Shown here: one piece after another, positions 44,803-53,267 of the stretch
How positions within the stretch are numbered: the first letter of the stretch is position 1
Layout of the letters: each line of letters begins with the position of its first letter
Origin: Sporomusa sphaeroides DSM 2875
GTDB taxonomy: Bacteria > Bacillota > Negativicutes > Sporomusales > Sporomusaceae
DNA length: 64,000 bases
Assembly (NCBI RefSeq): GCF_001941975.2
Contig: NZ_CP146991.1
Location: 4,767,501-4,831,500, forward strand
Direction: 5' to 3'
Translations under genes and position numbers: made by a program
The notes under the pieces: generated by a model
Database searches by the model: none
What the model saw: the letters and a program-made list of their open reading frames with translations, nothing else
What the model was told of the DNA's origin: nothing

Positions 44803-44979
44803 CTATAAATTAGAACCACAATACGAGCAGAACTGAAACCCTTCCATTACAATTACTCCCCCTCTTGAAAAATAGCGTAGACAAGCGCTCTGCCTACACT
44901 ATTCTTATAACAAAATAACACTCTCTTTAAGAAACCTTGCATTCCCTGGAACTTGTTGTCCGCAATTTATACAGAACAT
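44803..44979 (-). pseudogene. two truncated zinc-ribbon N-termini
   Basis: Two short minus-strand frames look like starts of zinc-ribbon proteins that have lost their bodies. One is MFCINCGQQVPGNARFLKES from ATG 44979 to a stop at 44905. The other is MEGFQFCSYCGSNL from ATG 44847 to a stop at 44803. Each lacks the second CxxC. They are probably dead copies of the neighbouring family. Confidence 0.55.
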
Positions 44980-44997
44980 AACCTACCTCCATGATAA

Positions 44998-45534
44998 TTA
45001 CTCCTGCTTTGACTCCCCTAATAAAATTATCTGCTCACTAATTGTTGCTTGTATATGTAAATGTGCAGGTGGTTCTGACGGTATTTGCGCTTCTACATCG
45101 GCCTTGGCACTTTTAACACCAGTTTGTAATATTTCTTTTAGCTCCTCCAATTCACTACGCATTTTGTTATTCTGGATTTTTAAATCTTCAAGCACTTCTT
45201 CCCAAATTTTCATGACCATCGTATACTTTTCTGCCTCTTCCGAACTAGTGGCCTGTTTAGCCATTTCAGCTGCTTCTTCTGCCTTTTTCTTTACCTCTTC
45301 CTGTTTGCGCATATTCTCTTCCTGTTGGCGTACATTGCTTGAAGTAAAATAATCCTTTATTTTATTTTCAAAGGCAACAATGGCTACTATTACTACTTCA
45401 ACTATATATTCTCTAATTCTTGGCCATATGGATTCAACAAACCAAGGCCAAAATTTTTCTACCGCCCATATTTTAATCATTCCCACTATCTGCTGCCATA
45501 CTTTTTGTTTGAAATTCATTTGCATTTTTCCCAT
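44998..45534 (-). CDS. coiled-coil protein with N-terminal amphipathic/membrane region
   Basis: The 178-residue protein has an aromatic N-terminus (WAVEKFWPWFVESIWPRIREYIVEVVIVAIVAF) able to associate with membrane, then a long coiled coil (about 65-145; MRKQEEVKKKAEEAAEMAKQ), then a polar tail. No family is recognised. It faces the divergent XRE regulator at 45701, whose 14-bp palindromic operator may also control it. Confidence 0.55.
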   Translation of the reverse strand: MGKMQMNFKQKVWQQIVGMIKIWAVEKFWPWFVESIWPRIREYIVEVVIVAIVAFENKIKDYFTSSNVRQQEENMRKQEEVKKKAEEAAEMAKQATSSEEAEKYTMVMKIWEEVLEDLKIQNNKMRSELEELKEILQTGVKSAKADVEAQIPSEPPAHLHIQATISEQIILLGESKQE

Positions 45535-45657
45535 CTTTTAAATTAATCTTAAATTCCAGCAATTCTTTTAGTGTCATTTCGTATCTTTTATTCTGGTAAA
45601 TTCTACATTTATTGCTTCATTCCTGCTTTCGTGCGACTTTTTGTCACCTATGTTGAA

Positions 45658-45692
45658 CTCTATATATAAACAAATTATGTTTATATATAGAG
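45658..45692. promoter_or_regulatory. perfect 14-bp palindromic operator
   Basis: Arms CTCTATATATAAAC (45658-45671) and GTTTATATATAGAG (45679-45692) flank a 7-nt centre. The right arm overlaps the ribosome binding site of the XRE gene starting at 45701, so it probably mediates autoregulation. Confidence 0.65.
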
Positions 45693-45700
45693 GTGAAATA

Positions 45701-46027
45701 ATGGAACATTTAGGAAGCAGAATAAGATTGGTGCGTGGCGAAAGGACACAAGATGATTTTGCCTCCTCTATTGGAGTTGACCGTACTACTTTATCAGCCT
45801 ACGAACGCGGCAGGAGAGAGCCTGATTTGAAAACGCTATTAATTATTGCCCAGTTTGGCCGCGTTAGTCTTGACTGGTTGGCAGGTCGCCATAGCAATCC
45901 TTCTATCGAGCGCGCCCAAGCCTACAATGACCCCAAATGGTCTGAAGTCCAAGAGCTTGCCTTAAGCCATAATGTAAAACCCGTTAAAATCGAACAACTA
46001 ATCAAAGCCGCTCTAGCCTTGAAATAA
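45701..46027 (+). CDS. XRE-family transcriptional regulator
   Basis: The 108-residue protein starts at ATG 45701 (AGAGGTGAAATA upstream). The helix-turn-helix is RIRLVRGERTQDDFASSIGVDRTTLSAYERGRREPDL (residues 6-42), followed by a short helical C-terminus (VSLDWLAGRHSNPSIERAQAY). It is the only long plus-strand gene in the integrated element and lies next to its own palindrome. It may be the element's lysogeny-type repressor. Confidence 0.85.
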   Translation: MEHLGSRIRLVRGERTQDDFASSIGVDRTTLSAYERGRREPDLKTLLIIAQFGRVSLDWLAGRHSNPSIERAQAYNDPKWSEVQELALSHNVKPVKIEQLIKAALALK

Positions 46028-46044
46028 TGGCATAAAAAAGAGAC

Positions 46045-46200
46045 GGCTTTTTTAATTTGCCGCCTCTTCCTTAGTAACCCAGTACTCATATGGCTCGAAT
46101 TCTATATCTCGTTTTCCTCCAGCAGTTCACGGTTTTCCCGCTCTAGTTTTCTCAGCCACTCATCATCTGGACTGAGCTTACCTTGTTATTGAAAGTATGT
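46045..46200 (-). pseudogene. frameshifted remnant of a short charged protein
   Basis: The minus strand reads LSPDDEWLRKLERENRELLEENE in one frame, and DIEFEPYEYWVTKEEAAN in the next. A one-base shift would join them into one small acidic protein. No start codon remains. Confidence 0.35.
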
Positions 46201-46240
46201 TTATCATAATTGAAAAGCGGGAATTACTATATTGTCCTTT

Positions 46241-49200
46241 TTAATCTAGACTACCAACTTCCTGAAGTAACTTTGGAACACGAACATCCTTCTTGCGAAG
46301 CTCTGCAAGAACATCGGTTTTTTTATTTTTTGGCAACCGTTGCAAAGCCAACACGCAATCACCGATAATATTTTCTAAAGTAGTTTCGTTACTGCCTCGA
46401 ACATATCTAGTGTGATAATAAAACATAAGTTTAAATAAGACAAGTTTTAATAAATCTCGATTTTTTACTTCTTCTGCAAACTTAGCAAGTTCTTGCAGAA
46501 AATTAGGCATTTTTAAATCCGCATATAAAAACACATACATAAATTTTGAAAACTCATTTGCTTCGGCATCCATAACCTGCTTAACTGTCTTGGCAAGTTT
46601 CGCAGTACCAATACTTTCAGCAGCAATGTTTTGTACTACTATCGGGGCAGTTATGCTAAGAAGGTCATAAAGGAATTCTATATCTTCATTACGTTCATCT
46701 CGAACTTCAGTATTAGCCCCCCTACTATGATGATGGTTAATCATTTCTATCATGGTAGCCAGAAACACTCTATAACCTTGTATGCATTTTTTTAATGAGT
46801 TTAGTTTAGTATTTTTGTCAGCTCTTTCATTATTCTTAATAATACGCCCATACAGGTGCAATGTTTTAAAGAAAACTCGCCCTTCAAATGGGGATGTTTC
46901 TGCCTTTATAACCTTGGGTCTTACCGCTTCCCTACCATTATCAGGTACGTCTACCAAAGAATCATGTTCTTCCTCGGAAAGTTTGTTCTCTCTTAATTCC
47001 TGTTTTAGCCCTTCTGCATCAGCTTCCATCTCTAGTCTAAGACTAAAGCTTTCGAGATTAGCAAGTAGATGTAAATACTTTTCAACAAAAGGTTCTAACT
47101 TACCTTCTATTCTAGTTAAGATGTCTTTGCGGTTCCTTTGAATTCCCGCAATAAAACATAATTCATTGCTACATTGCAAGTAGTTTTCATCCCGAAGCAT
47201 CCATTCAAGAGCCTCATTATCTACAATTGCCCTTTTAGCTAAATAATATTCAAACAAACAGTGATACCGAAAGTAGACCATTCCCTCATTCTCAGTTAGA
47301 ATTTGTTTATCAAAGAAAAGCTTGCCGAATTTGCTTTCTACTAAACTCAAATCCATATCATCAAAGTATTGGGTTGCTAACTTTAAAAAATCTTCTTTAG
47401 TTATTTGGGAGTTAGGCGCGCTTACAATTTTCCATGCAATGTAAGCAAGAAAATCTTCTTTAAATGAAAAATCATAAGTACTTCGATATGTATCATTAGG
47501 GGATAACTTTTCTAAAATTATTTCCATGAAGCGCTCCATGACTGATGCTTCGTTGACAGGAATAAAGTCTTCTTGGTAATTACTACAAATAGCAAGAATT
47601 AGTGATACATTAAAGGGCGTTCTGGGCATACCAACACATCTCAGGTACAGCATTACTCGGTCTAGCAGTTGGTCCAAATCCACGGTTCTACCATCAAACC
47701 ATTTTGAAGCAATTTTTCTAATAGCATGTCGTGAAAAAGTATGCATATATATTTTTTCATATGCACATCCAAAATCATGTAACTCATCAGCCTTTACTGT
47801 ATGAAAAATGTCTTCGTTCATAGTAAAAATAAATCGGTTTGTGGGATATGTTAATGTGAATGCCCGTAAATATTCATGTTGCTTTGGTTGGTAATAATCA
47901 TAATTATCAAATTGTACTACGCATTGACCGGCATTTAGGAGTTGCTTTATCTGCTCTACCGTCAGATACTCTTCAGGCAACGTATGCTTAGAAACGAACG
48001 ATTGCATACTTTTTTCAATTGGTTCAATGCCTTGAAGTCGCTTCTTCAAGTCTATAATAAACGGTATTTTTTTTCTCTCGCCAAATTCGGATAGGTATTT
48101 CAGTGTAATATAGTTAAGAATGGTGCTTTTACCGAGTTCCTTTTTTCCGAGTAGTACAAGGTTCTCATTGCCCCTTATAAGGTCGTCTATATCTACGTGC
48201 TCTTGTTGGTCTTCTTCCTCCTTCTGATATTCGGATTGCTTACTTAACGGTTGCGAAACAAAAAGTTCTTCAAACTTTTGCGGTGCACTTTTATCAATAA
48301 TATGAGTCAATAAGTCCTTATTTATTTTTTCTGTGAAACCATCCTTCAGCGGTTTAGCTACCTTATATGCGTTTTGCATTGCCGGGTTGCTACAGTTAAG
48401 TTGCCAATTATAATGACCATTAGAGCATATTCTGAGGGCTTCATCAAAGGAGTCTCGCTCATCGTAATATTCGCGAAAATATACATTTACCTCCTTTATG
48501 AATGGATTAATGGAAAGCAAAGAATAGCCATTAAAATACGAACGCCCTTGAAATATCGAACCACCACTAGAAAAAAGGGTCGATTGTTTAGGGCCGATGA
48601 CCTGCTTGTCCCATGAATTATGTAAATGACCACTTAAGACAATATCAAATTTCCTTAGTGCAACTTCTACTGAATCTTGGTCCTCATCGATTAACCAGTC
48701 TAAAGGGTGATGCATCAGGGCTATCTTAATGTTGCATGAAGAAATACTCGCATATGCACGCTCCACTTGCCTCTGCCCTATAACTAACTTTCGTTTGTCC
48801 TCTGCTCCCTTACCAGCTGCCCGCCATGCTGAATCCAAACATGCAAAACCAATAGAAGTATCGCTTACTTGCTTTATAAATGCAGCACCTAATCCTTTTG
48901 GATGCTTCCAGACAGCCTCACTTTGAAAATCTTGAAGAAATTTGTAAAAAGGAAGTATTCTCGCATTGTGTGTGTCTTTTAATTCACTATCAATAAAAGT
49001 ATTTATTGCGTCCTTTGATTTCAGTTTCGTAAGTAAACCGGCCTCTATAACAGCATCAATAGCAGTTGTATCAACATCATGATTACCAGGTACAATTAAA
49101 AAATGTGACGCGTCTAAATCGGTTATCTTTAAAATTGGGGTAATAAAACTATCCATTGCCATTTCCAATTGGTTTTCACCTTGCCAAGCGTGTTGTCCCT

Positions 49201-49363
49201 GGGCAATGAGGTCTCCCGTAAAGCACACAAAATTAACTTTTCCCTTATCTTTAATAAAAGTTGCAATATCGTCTTTTAAGGCATTAACTACTTTTTGCAC
49301 ATCAAATTCGCGTTTCTTGCATATATGTAGGTCAGACAGATGTAATATGTTTATTTGTTCCGT
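46241..49363 (-). CDS. metallophosphatase-STAND NTPase, predicted defence protein
   Basis: About 1040 residues. The N-terminal calcineurin-like phosphoesterase has all motifs: HLSDLHI, FTGDLI, PGNHDVD, LMHHPLDW and SGHLHNS (residues 8-250). A linker leads to a STAND/NACHT-type P-loop (ENLVLLGKKELGKSTILNYI, about residue 405), QCVVQFDNYD as Walker B, then a winged-helix and helical sensor region. The motif HLSDLH extends 21 codons upstream of the first normal start (GTG 49300). The only well-placed start is ACG 49363, 7 nt after AGGGGGA, where homologues begin with Met-Glu. Related STAND proteins kill infected cells; that is inferred here. Confidence 0.8.
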   Translation of the reverse strand, partial: TEQINILHLSDLHICKKREFDVQKVVNALKDDIATFIKDKGKVNFVCFTGDLIAQGQHAWQGENQLEMAMDSFITPILKITDLDASHFLIVPGNHDVDTTAIDAVIEAGLLTKLKSKDAINTFIDSELKDTHNARILPFYKFLQDFQSEAVWKHPKGLGAAFIKQVSDTSIGFACLDSAWRAAGKGAEDKRKLVIGQRQVERAYASISSCNIKIALMHHPLDWLIDEDQDSVEVALRKFDIVLSGHLHNSWDKQVIGPKQSTLFSSGGSIFQGRSYFNGYSLLSINPFIKEVNVYFREYYDERDSFDEALRICSNGHYNWQLNCSNPAMQNAYKVAKPLKDGFTEKINKDLLTHIIDKSAPQKFEELFVSQPLSKQSEYQKEEEDQQEHVDIDDLIRGNENLVLLGKKELGKSTILNYITLKYLSEFGERKKIPFIIDLKKRLQGIEPIEKSMQSFVSKHTLPEEYLTVEQIKQLLNAGQCVVQFDNYDYYQPKQHEYLRAFTLTYPTNRFIFTMNEDIFHTVKADELHDFGCAYEKIYMHTFSRHAIRKIASKWFDGRTVDLDQLLDRVMLYLRCVGMPRTPFNVSLILAICSNYQEDFIPVNEASVMERFMEIILEKLSPNDTYRSTYDFSFKEDFLAYIAWKIVSAPNSQITKEDFLKLATQYFDDMDLSLVESKFGKLFFDKQILTENEGMVYFRYHCLFEYYLAKRAIVDNEALEWMLRDENYLQCSNELCFIAGIQRNRKDILTRIEGKLEPFVEKYLHLLANLESFSLRLEMEADAEGLKQELRENKLSEEEHDSLVDVPDNGREAVRPKVIKAETSPFEGRVFFKTLHLYGRIIKNNERADKNTKLNSLKKCIQGYRVFLATMIEMINHHHSRGANTEVRDERNEDIEFLYDLLSITAPIVVQNIAAESIGTAKLAKTVKQVMDAEANEFSKFMYVFLYADLKMPNFLQELAKFAEEVKNRDLLKLVLFKLMFYYHTRYVRGSNETTLENIIGDCVLALQRLPKNKKTDVLAELRKKDVRVPKLLQEVGSLD

Positions 49364-49399
49364 ATAAATTCCCCCTAGGTAATATTTGGAGGTTCAGCA

Positions 49400-49519
49400 A
49401 TGAAAAATAAAAAAATACTGAGCATTCTTTTAAAACAAAAATCTAAAAAAGATATAATCAATGCCCTCCGAGTACATAGAGCAAACATGGAAAAAAATAT
49501 TACGCCCTACAAAACATAG
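49400..49519 (+). CDS. 39-residue basic peptide divergent from the STAND gene
   Basis: ATG 49400 follows GGAGGTTCAGCA. The peptide MKNKKILSILLKQKSKKDII... is lysine-rich, and its start lies 36 bp from the STAND start on the opposite strand. A small partner or regulator encoded divergently from a defence gene is plausible, but there is no family match. Confidence 0.4.
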   Translation: MKNKKILSILLKQKSKKDIINALRVHRANMEKNITPYKT

Positions 49520-49721
49520 ATTACTAATTGTAATATTCCATATTTTAGCACATTTTTCTTGAAATATCTACATTATCCGAGACCAAAACGCAATCTTTCA
49601 TACACCAGCAATTACATTTTCATATTTTCTTTGCCTATTTTGTAAACTTTATTATGTCAGTCTAATGCTGATATATATTTTTATAAACAAATTAGGGCCC
49701 AGTTTACACTAGGCCCAAAAA

Positions 49722-51236
49722 TTACGCAGCATCGGGTGATTCATCCCCGGCATCGCCGGTATCCTTGGTTGTACGACTATCTTCAACAATCTGCCCACCC
49801 TCAGATTGTGCTTCTCCGGGGATAGCGGTGATAACATCGCTAGTGTTAATGCGTTTTAATTCTATGACAGTTTTGTTCTTATTTGTATTGGTGCCAAATG
49901 TACATTCGACATTCTTGGCGCGAAGATTGCTGGTTATTTCTCTAATATGCCTTGACACTGCATTCGGCATCTTAGGAAAACTATAAGTAGGGTTTTGTTC
50001 CCTAAGTTTAGTTAATAACTCCGTAGTATAGCCGTTCCAGCTACCCTCCTGTTCAACAAGTCTAACAATAGCGTCAGCAACTGGGTCGCTAGCTACAACT
50101 TCATCATTTACCATAGAGATATTGCTGCTATATGCGTCTAGAAAGGTTTTACCGCCAATACCTGCCGCCTCTGCGATAGCATAACCCCATTTAGCAAAAT
50201 CAGCCATTCGAGGCAGTTTTTCTATTTGAAGGTCAGTTGTCATCAAACATTTGGCTTCCACTAACACATCAAATATAGCGCCTAATATGAAAGGCTGCTT
50301 TTCTTTAAAAGATTTCCAGAAAGTTTCCTCTGTCTGGCGTTGTTCTTCTCCTATCCGCATTACTTCAAACAGCAACATCCTGTCCAGTAAGTCTGACCGC
50401 CTAGCCGCTAGATTAACGCCGTTAAGGGTAATACACGACTTAACCGAAATGATGATATCCTCCGTGTCAGTATATAGCTTCCGTTTATGTACCGCCCCGC
50501 CTGTTACAGCGCAACATAGCAAATCTGACACACTAGGGGATAACGTACTAAGGTTATCGAATGCAGGCATATAATTGTGCGCTATTAATTGAGCCAGTTC
50601 ATTCTGACTTCGCGGCAACACCATAAGTTCGTGCTTCGCCGGGTCAACCAGTTTTCGCAATAGCCTTAGTGCTGTGCTTTTTGCTGCCCCTTTTTCACCA
50701 TAAAAATTAGGGATAGGGTGCGCTATATCCGGTACAAAACAGGTGACTAAGTATACCATAAACAGTATTTTATCCTTATCATTCATCAAGTTAATAAACT
50801 CTAATACATCTTTCAGCTTCACACCATCATTTCGCTGCGGAGCTATTTGTTCTCTCTTATTTTTGTGACATTTAAAATAAACTGGCGGGCTGCTGATTAC
50901 CTCCCAGCTATCTCTTCCAACTTTTACGGCAGACTCGCCAAGGTCATAATAGAAGTCTTGGTCTTCTTTTGCAACTCTTAAGTGTAACCGACGCTCACTG
51001 GTATTCTGCCTAGCTAATACCTCAATATGATGGATATAGTCCTTAAGCTGCTGTCTCTTGGGCATCTTGCCAAGTTGGTTTTTGTGCTCCCAGTAGAGCA
51101 TATCCTCAATGGATTGGTCATTAGGTGGGTAGACTTTTTGCCCATTAGCTACGTAGATTTCTCCTTCAGATGATTTTAGTAGGGTTAGACTCTTATCTTG
51201 GATAAGACGTTCGATATCAATAATGTTGTAGACCAT
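49722..51236 (-). CDS. P-loop ATPase, phage/plasmid helicase-like
   Basis: The 504-residue protein has a central SF3/AAA-like ATPase: IPNFYGEKGAAKSTALRLL (Walker A), YMPAFDNLSTLSP, and SVKSCITLNGVNLAARRSDLLDRML (sensor and Arg finger). These resemble the helicase halves of phage and plasmid primases (DUF927-related), but no primase domain precedes it. The C-terminus is acidic and disordered. The ribosome binding site AACAGGAGGATTTTAAAAT precedes ATG 51236. It is the right-most gene of the element. Confidence 0.7.
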   Translation of the reverse strand: MVYNIIDIERLIQDKSLTLLKSSEGEIYVANGQKVYPPNDQSIEDMLYWEHKNQLGKMPKRQQLKDYIHHIEVLARQNTSERRLHLRVAKEDQDFYYDLGESAVKVGRDSWEVISSPPVYFKCHKNKREQIAPQRNDGVKLKDVLEFINLMNDKDKILFMVYLVTCFVPDIAHPIPNFYGEKGAAKSTALRLLRKLVDPAKHELMVLPRSQNELAQLIAHNYMPAFDNLSTLSPSVSDLLCCAVTGGAVHKRKLYTDTEDIIISVKSCITLNGVNLAARRSDLLDRMLLFEVMRIGEEQRQTEETFWKSFKEKQPFILGAIFDVLVEAKCLMTTDLQIEKLPRMADFAKWGYAIAEAAGIGGKTFLDAYSSNISMVNDEVVASDPVADAIVRLVEQEGSWNGYTTELLTKLREQNPTYSFPKMPNAVSRHIREITSNLRAKNVECTFGTNTNKNKTVIELKRINTSDVITAIPGEAQSEGGQIVEDSRTTKDTGDAGDESPDAA

Positions 51237-51504
51237 ATTTTAAAATCCTCCTGTTAGATTTGTTCTTTCATTTTACCGCTTAACTCACATTTTTTGTCAG
51301 CATTCTACGATTATAATTCGATTACCGAAAAAGCCATCGACATTTTTTAAAATAGCTTTCACTAAATTTATAAATCAGTAGCTTCTAACTAAAATTCATA
51401 CACTATCCCATTGTCTACAGCGTATTATTTCGTCTTTTGTCCCGCTGATTGTCCCGCAAGCACAAAAAAGCCCTCCAAGCAGATGCCTGGAAGGCCTGAT
51501 TTTA
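51237..51504. other. non-coding right end of the integrated element
   Basis: No gene is seen. The end carries a double GTCCCGC motif (51437-51459) matching one inside the left end at 25411-25432, and a hairpin GCCTTCCAGGCATCTGCTTGG before the att site. These may be integrase arm-binding sites. Confidence 0.4.
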
Positions 51505-51551
51505 CTGGAGCGGGCAACGAGATTCGAACTCGCGACCCACGGCTTGGGAAT
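51505..51551 (-). repeat. attachment site, right copy (3' half of tRNA-Gly CCC)
   Basis: Identical over 47 bp to 25247-25293. The sequence to its right (TGCGATTCCTGAACGTGTC) does not continue the cloverleaf, so this is again a displaced 3' half and not the intact tRNA gene. Confidence 0.9.
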
Positions 51552-51691
51552 GCGATTCCTGAACGTGTCATCATTCCCAAGAGCCGCGAATAATCTATGT
51601 TTGTTAAATTCTACAAATGGCGCCCAGATACTAAAAACGGTCACAAATTGCACACTTCTGCACACCGATTGCACACCAAAAGCTATGCATG

Positions 51692-51913
51692 TCAAAGCTG
51701 TTTTGTGGTGTCACGTGCTTCCAAATATCCATGCTTATAATGCTTTGCGCACGTAGCTGCAAACATAAATATCACAGTATTAATATCTGACTCTGATAAG
51801 TTCATACTTTTAAGTAAGTCATGAGCAATCTTTAAAGACTGACTATCTACACGACGGGAAAAGCAATAATTTATTCCCTCAACTATAACATTTGTATTTG
51901 AATTGCTATTCAT
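51692..51913 (-). CDS. hypothetical protein
   Basis: About 73 residues start at ATG 51913 with AGGAGTGGCGTG upstream. It has a middle segment RRVDSQSLKIAHDLLKSMNLSESDINTVI with no known domain. It is the first gene inside the second element. Confidence 0.5.
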   Translation of the reverse strand: MNSNSNTNVIVEGINYCFSRRVDSQSLKIAHDLLKSMNLSESDINTVIFMFAATCAKHYKHGYLEARDTTKQL

Positions 51914-52041
51914 CACGCCACTCCTCATGCTAATAATTTTTATATCTATTGCTTGCAAAGTCATGATATTTTATATATGATTATCATGTAATTTTAAGTA
52001 GCGTTTTCGCATTTTTTGTCGAAAACACTCTTATAAACTTG

Positions 52042-52076
52042 TAATCCAGTCCCCTGGCCGGGACTGGATTTTTCTG
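52042..52076 (+). terminator. plus-strand intrinsic terminator
   Basis: AATCCAGTCCC/GGGACTGGATT with a short loop, then TTTTT. No plus-strand gene lies before it, so either an unannotated RNA ends here or it protects the next operon from readthrough. Confidence 0.7.
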
Positions 52077-52168
52077 TTTACGAAGTATCAATATATATCA
52101 TAAAATACCTCCTTACAAATAACTCAATTGAGTTTTATATTAAATTGAAATAGCTTTATATTAAATGC

Positions 52169-52450
52169 ATGGATATCAAGATGCGAATTTTGCAATTATG
52201 CGCTGAGCGGAATATATCGCTTAATGAACTGGCCTTGTCATCACTTTTAACACAATCTACAATTAACAACATCACTTCCGGTAGAAACAAATCTGTAAAA
52301 GTCAGCACTATTGAAACGATTTGCAAAGGTCTTGGCATTACCTTGTTTGATTTTTTTGAGCCAACCAGGCGGCCTAAGTTTACACCAGAGGCTACCGCTG
52401 AACTAAAGGAATTCGAGAATTATCTTATAAAAAAATACAATCTCAAGTAA
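52169..52450 (+). CDS. XRE-family regulator
   Basis: The 93-residue protein has a helix-turn-helix (MRILQLCAERNISLNELALSSLLTQSTINNITSG), a linker (GLGITLFDFFEPTRR) and a charged C-terminus. It is a Cro/CI-like regulator convergent with the second XRE gene at 52456. A 14-bp palindrome AACTCAATTGAGTT lies about 40 bp upstream and could be its operator. Confidence 0.8.
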   Translation: MDIKMRILQLCAERNISLNELALSSLLTQSTINNITSGRNKSVKVSTIETICKGLGITLFDFFEPTRRPKFTPEATAELKEFENYLIKKYNLK

Positions 52451-52455
52451 CCATA

Positions 52456-52659
52456 TCACTGCTTCGGCGGTACATACAACTCCTCGATCGCTACCTGTAA
52501 TGCTGCTGCAATTTTTTGCAATGTTTCTTTGTTACCTAACATTTTATGCCGTTCAATTTCGCCCAGCGTAGACTCTGGTACGCCTGCTAAACGAGCCAGA
52601 GCTGCCTGGGTTTTTATGCCTCGTTTTTTTCTGTATTCTTTGATATAGTTGCGCTCCAT
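52456..52659 (-). CDS. small XRE-family regulator
   Basis: The 67-residue protein is a single Cro-like domain (YIKEYRKKRGIKTQAALARLAGVPESTLGEIERH). Its start lies 15 bp left of a palindromic operator at 52674-52690. With 52169-52450 it likely forms a convergent regulator pair rather than a CI/Cro divergent switch. Confidence 0.8.
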   Translation of the reverse strand: MERNYIKEYRKKRGIKTQAALARLAGVPESTLGEIERHKMLGNKETLQKIAAALQVAIEELYVPPKQ

Positions 52660-52973
52660 GCAATGCCAAGAGCGATATGGTTACCATATCAATGTTAACA
52701 TAAAATTAAAAATTTCCTAGATAAAAATATAATTAATTCTTGGGGAAAATGAAAAATCCTGCCTGTAAAATATCGCAAATTCTTCTAAAATAATACAAAA
52801 ACTGCATGTGTAATAAAAATAGCCGACAACGGCTATTTTTTTATTCGTTAATTATTTGTTTGCCTGTACGCTCGATATTCGCGCCCACGTACAAAGACAA
52901 GCTTTAAATCCAGCAATCACACTGTCCAATCCCCCGAAAACAGGGCTACGGCGTTATATCTAACGCGTGCGGA
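52660..52973. promoter_or_regulatory. operator and intergenic region upstream of an XRE gene
   Basis: GATATGGT-T-ACCATATC (52674-52690) is a 17-bp inverted repeat close to the small XRE start. A bidirectional terminator (AATAGCCG/CGGCTATT with T-runs, 52827-52852) follows. No gene is seen in the remaining 120 bp. Confidence 0.6.
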
Positions 52974-53267
52974 CTAGCCTGCAACCATCTCGCAAAATTG
53001 TTTAAATAACATCATTGCTAATGAGATAAATATCCCGACAGCAGCAAGGTAACTGCCATTCGTAACCAGCCGGGCAACTTTCCCGTTTCCGAACGCGGAC
53101 AATATCATGCTGCCGGCAAGCCCCACAATACCGACCGCAAATATCGCCACAACCCCATATAGATATGTTTTTGCATCCGGGCTGGCACCGACGATTAAAT
53201 CTCTAAGCCCAGCAGCTGAACACACCTTGGGAATTACCAACAGCACCAGAAACACTATTTTGCACAT
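52974..53267 (-). CDS. small two-helix membrane protein, VirB2/pilin-like
   Basis: The 97-residue protein has a signal-like N-terminus (IVFLVLLVIPKVCSAAG) and two further helices (TYLYGVVAIFAVGIVGLAGSM, NGSYLAAVGIFISLAMMLF) with a polar loop. This topology is that of VirB2/TrbC pilins and of some phage small membrane proteins. It sits downstream of Replic_Relax and FtsK/TcpA genes, supporting a conjugation link. Its sequence is too short to be certain. Confidence 0.45.
   Translation of the reverse strand: MCKIVFLVLLVIPKVCSAAGLRDLIVGASPDAKTYLYGVVAIFAVGIVGLAGSMILSAFGNGKVARLVTNGSYLAAVGIFISLAMMLFKQFCEMVAG

Larger units (their letters stand above)
25247..51551. mobile_element. 26.3-kb integrative element in tRNA-Gly(CCC), satellite- or IME-like
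   Basis: Perfect 47-bp direct repeats of a tRNA 3' half bound the segment. An integrase/excisionase pair sits near the left end, and the interior has primase-helicase, RadC, nuclease and recombinase genes. No capsid, tail, portal, relaxase or type IV secretion gene is visible. It therefore looks like a phage satellite or an element mobilised by a helper. A terminase-small-subunit-like HTH protein (31136) favours the satellite idea. Cargo includes a STAND-type protein and decaying zinc-ribbon genes. Confidence 0.8.

Noticed and set aside
51396-51695. Frames across the right att site with a NEIRTRDPRLGN-like stretch
   Set aside because: That stretch is a well-known false translation of tRNA genes.
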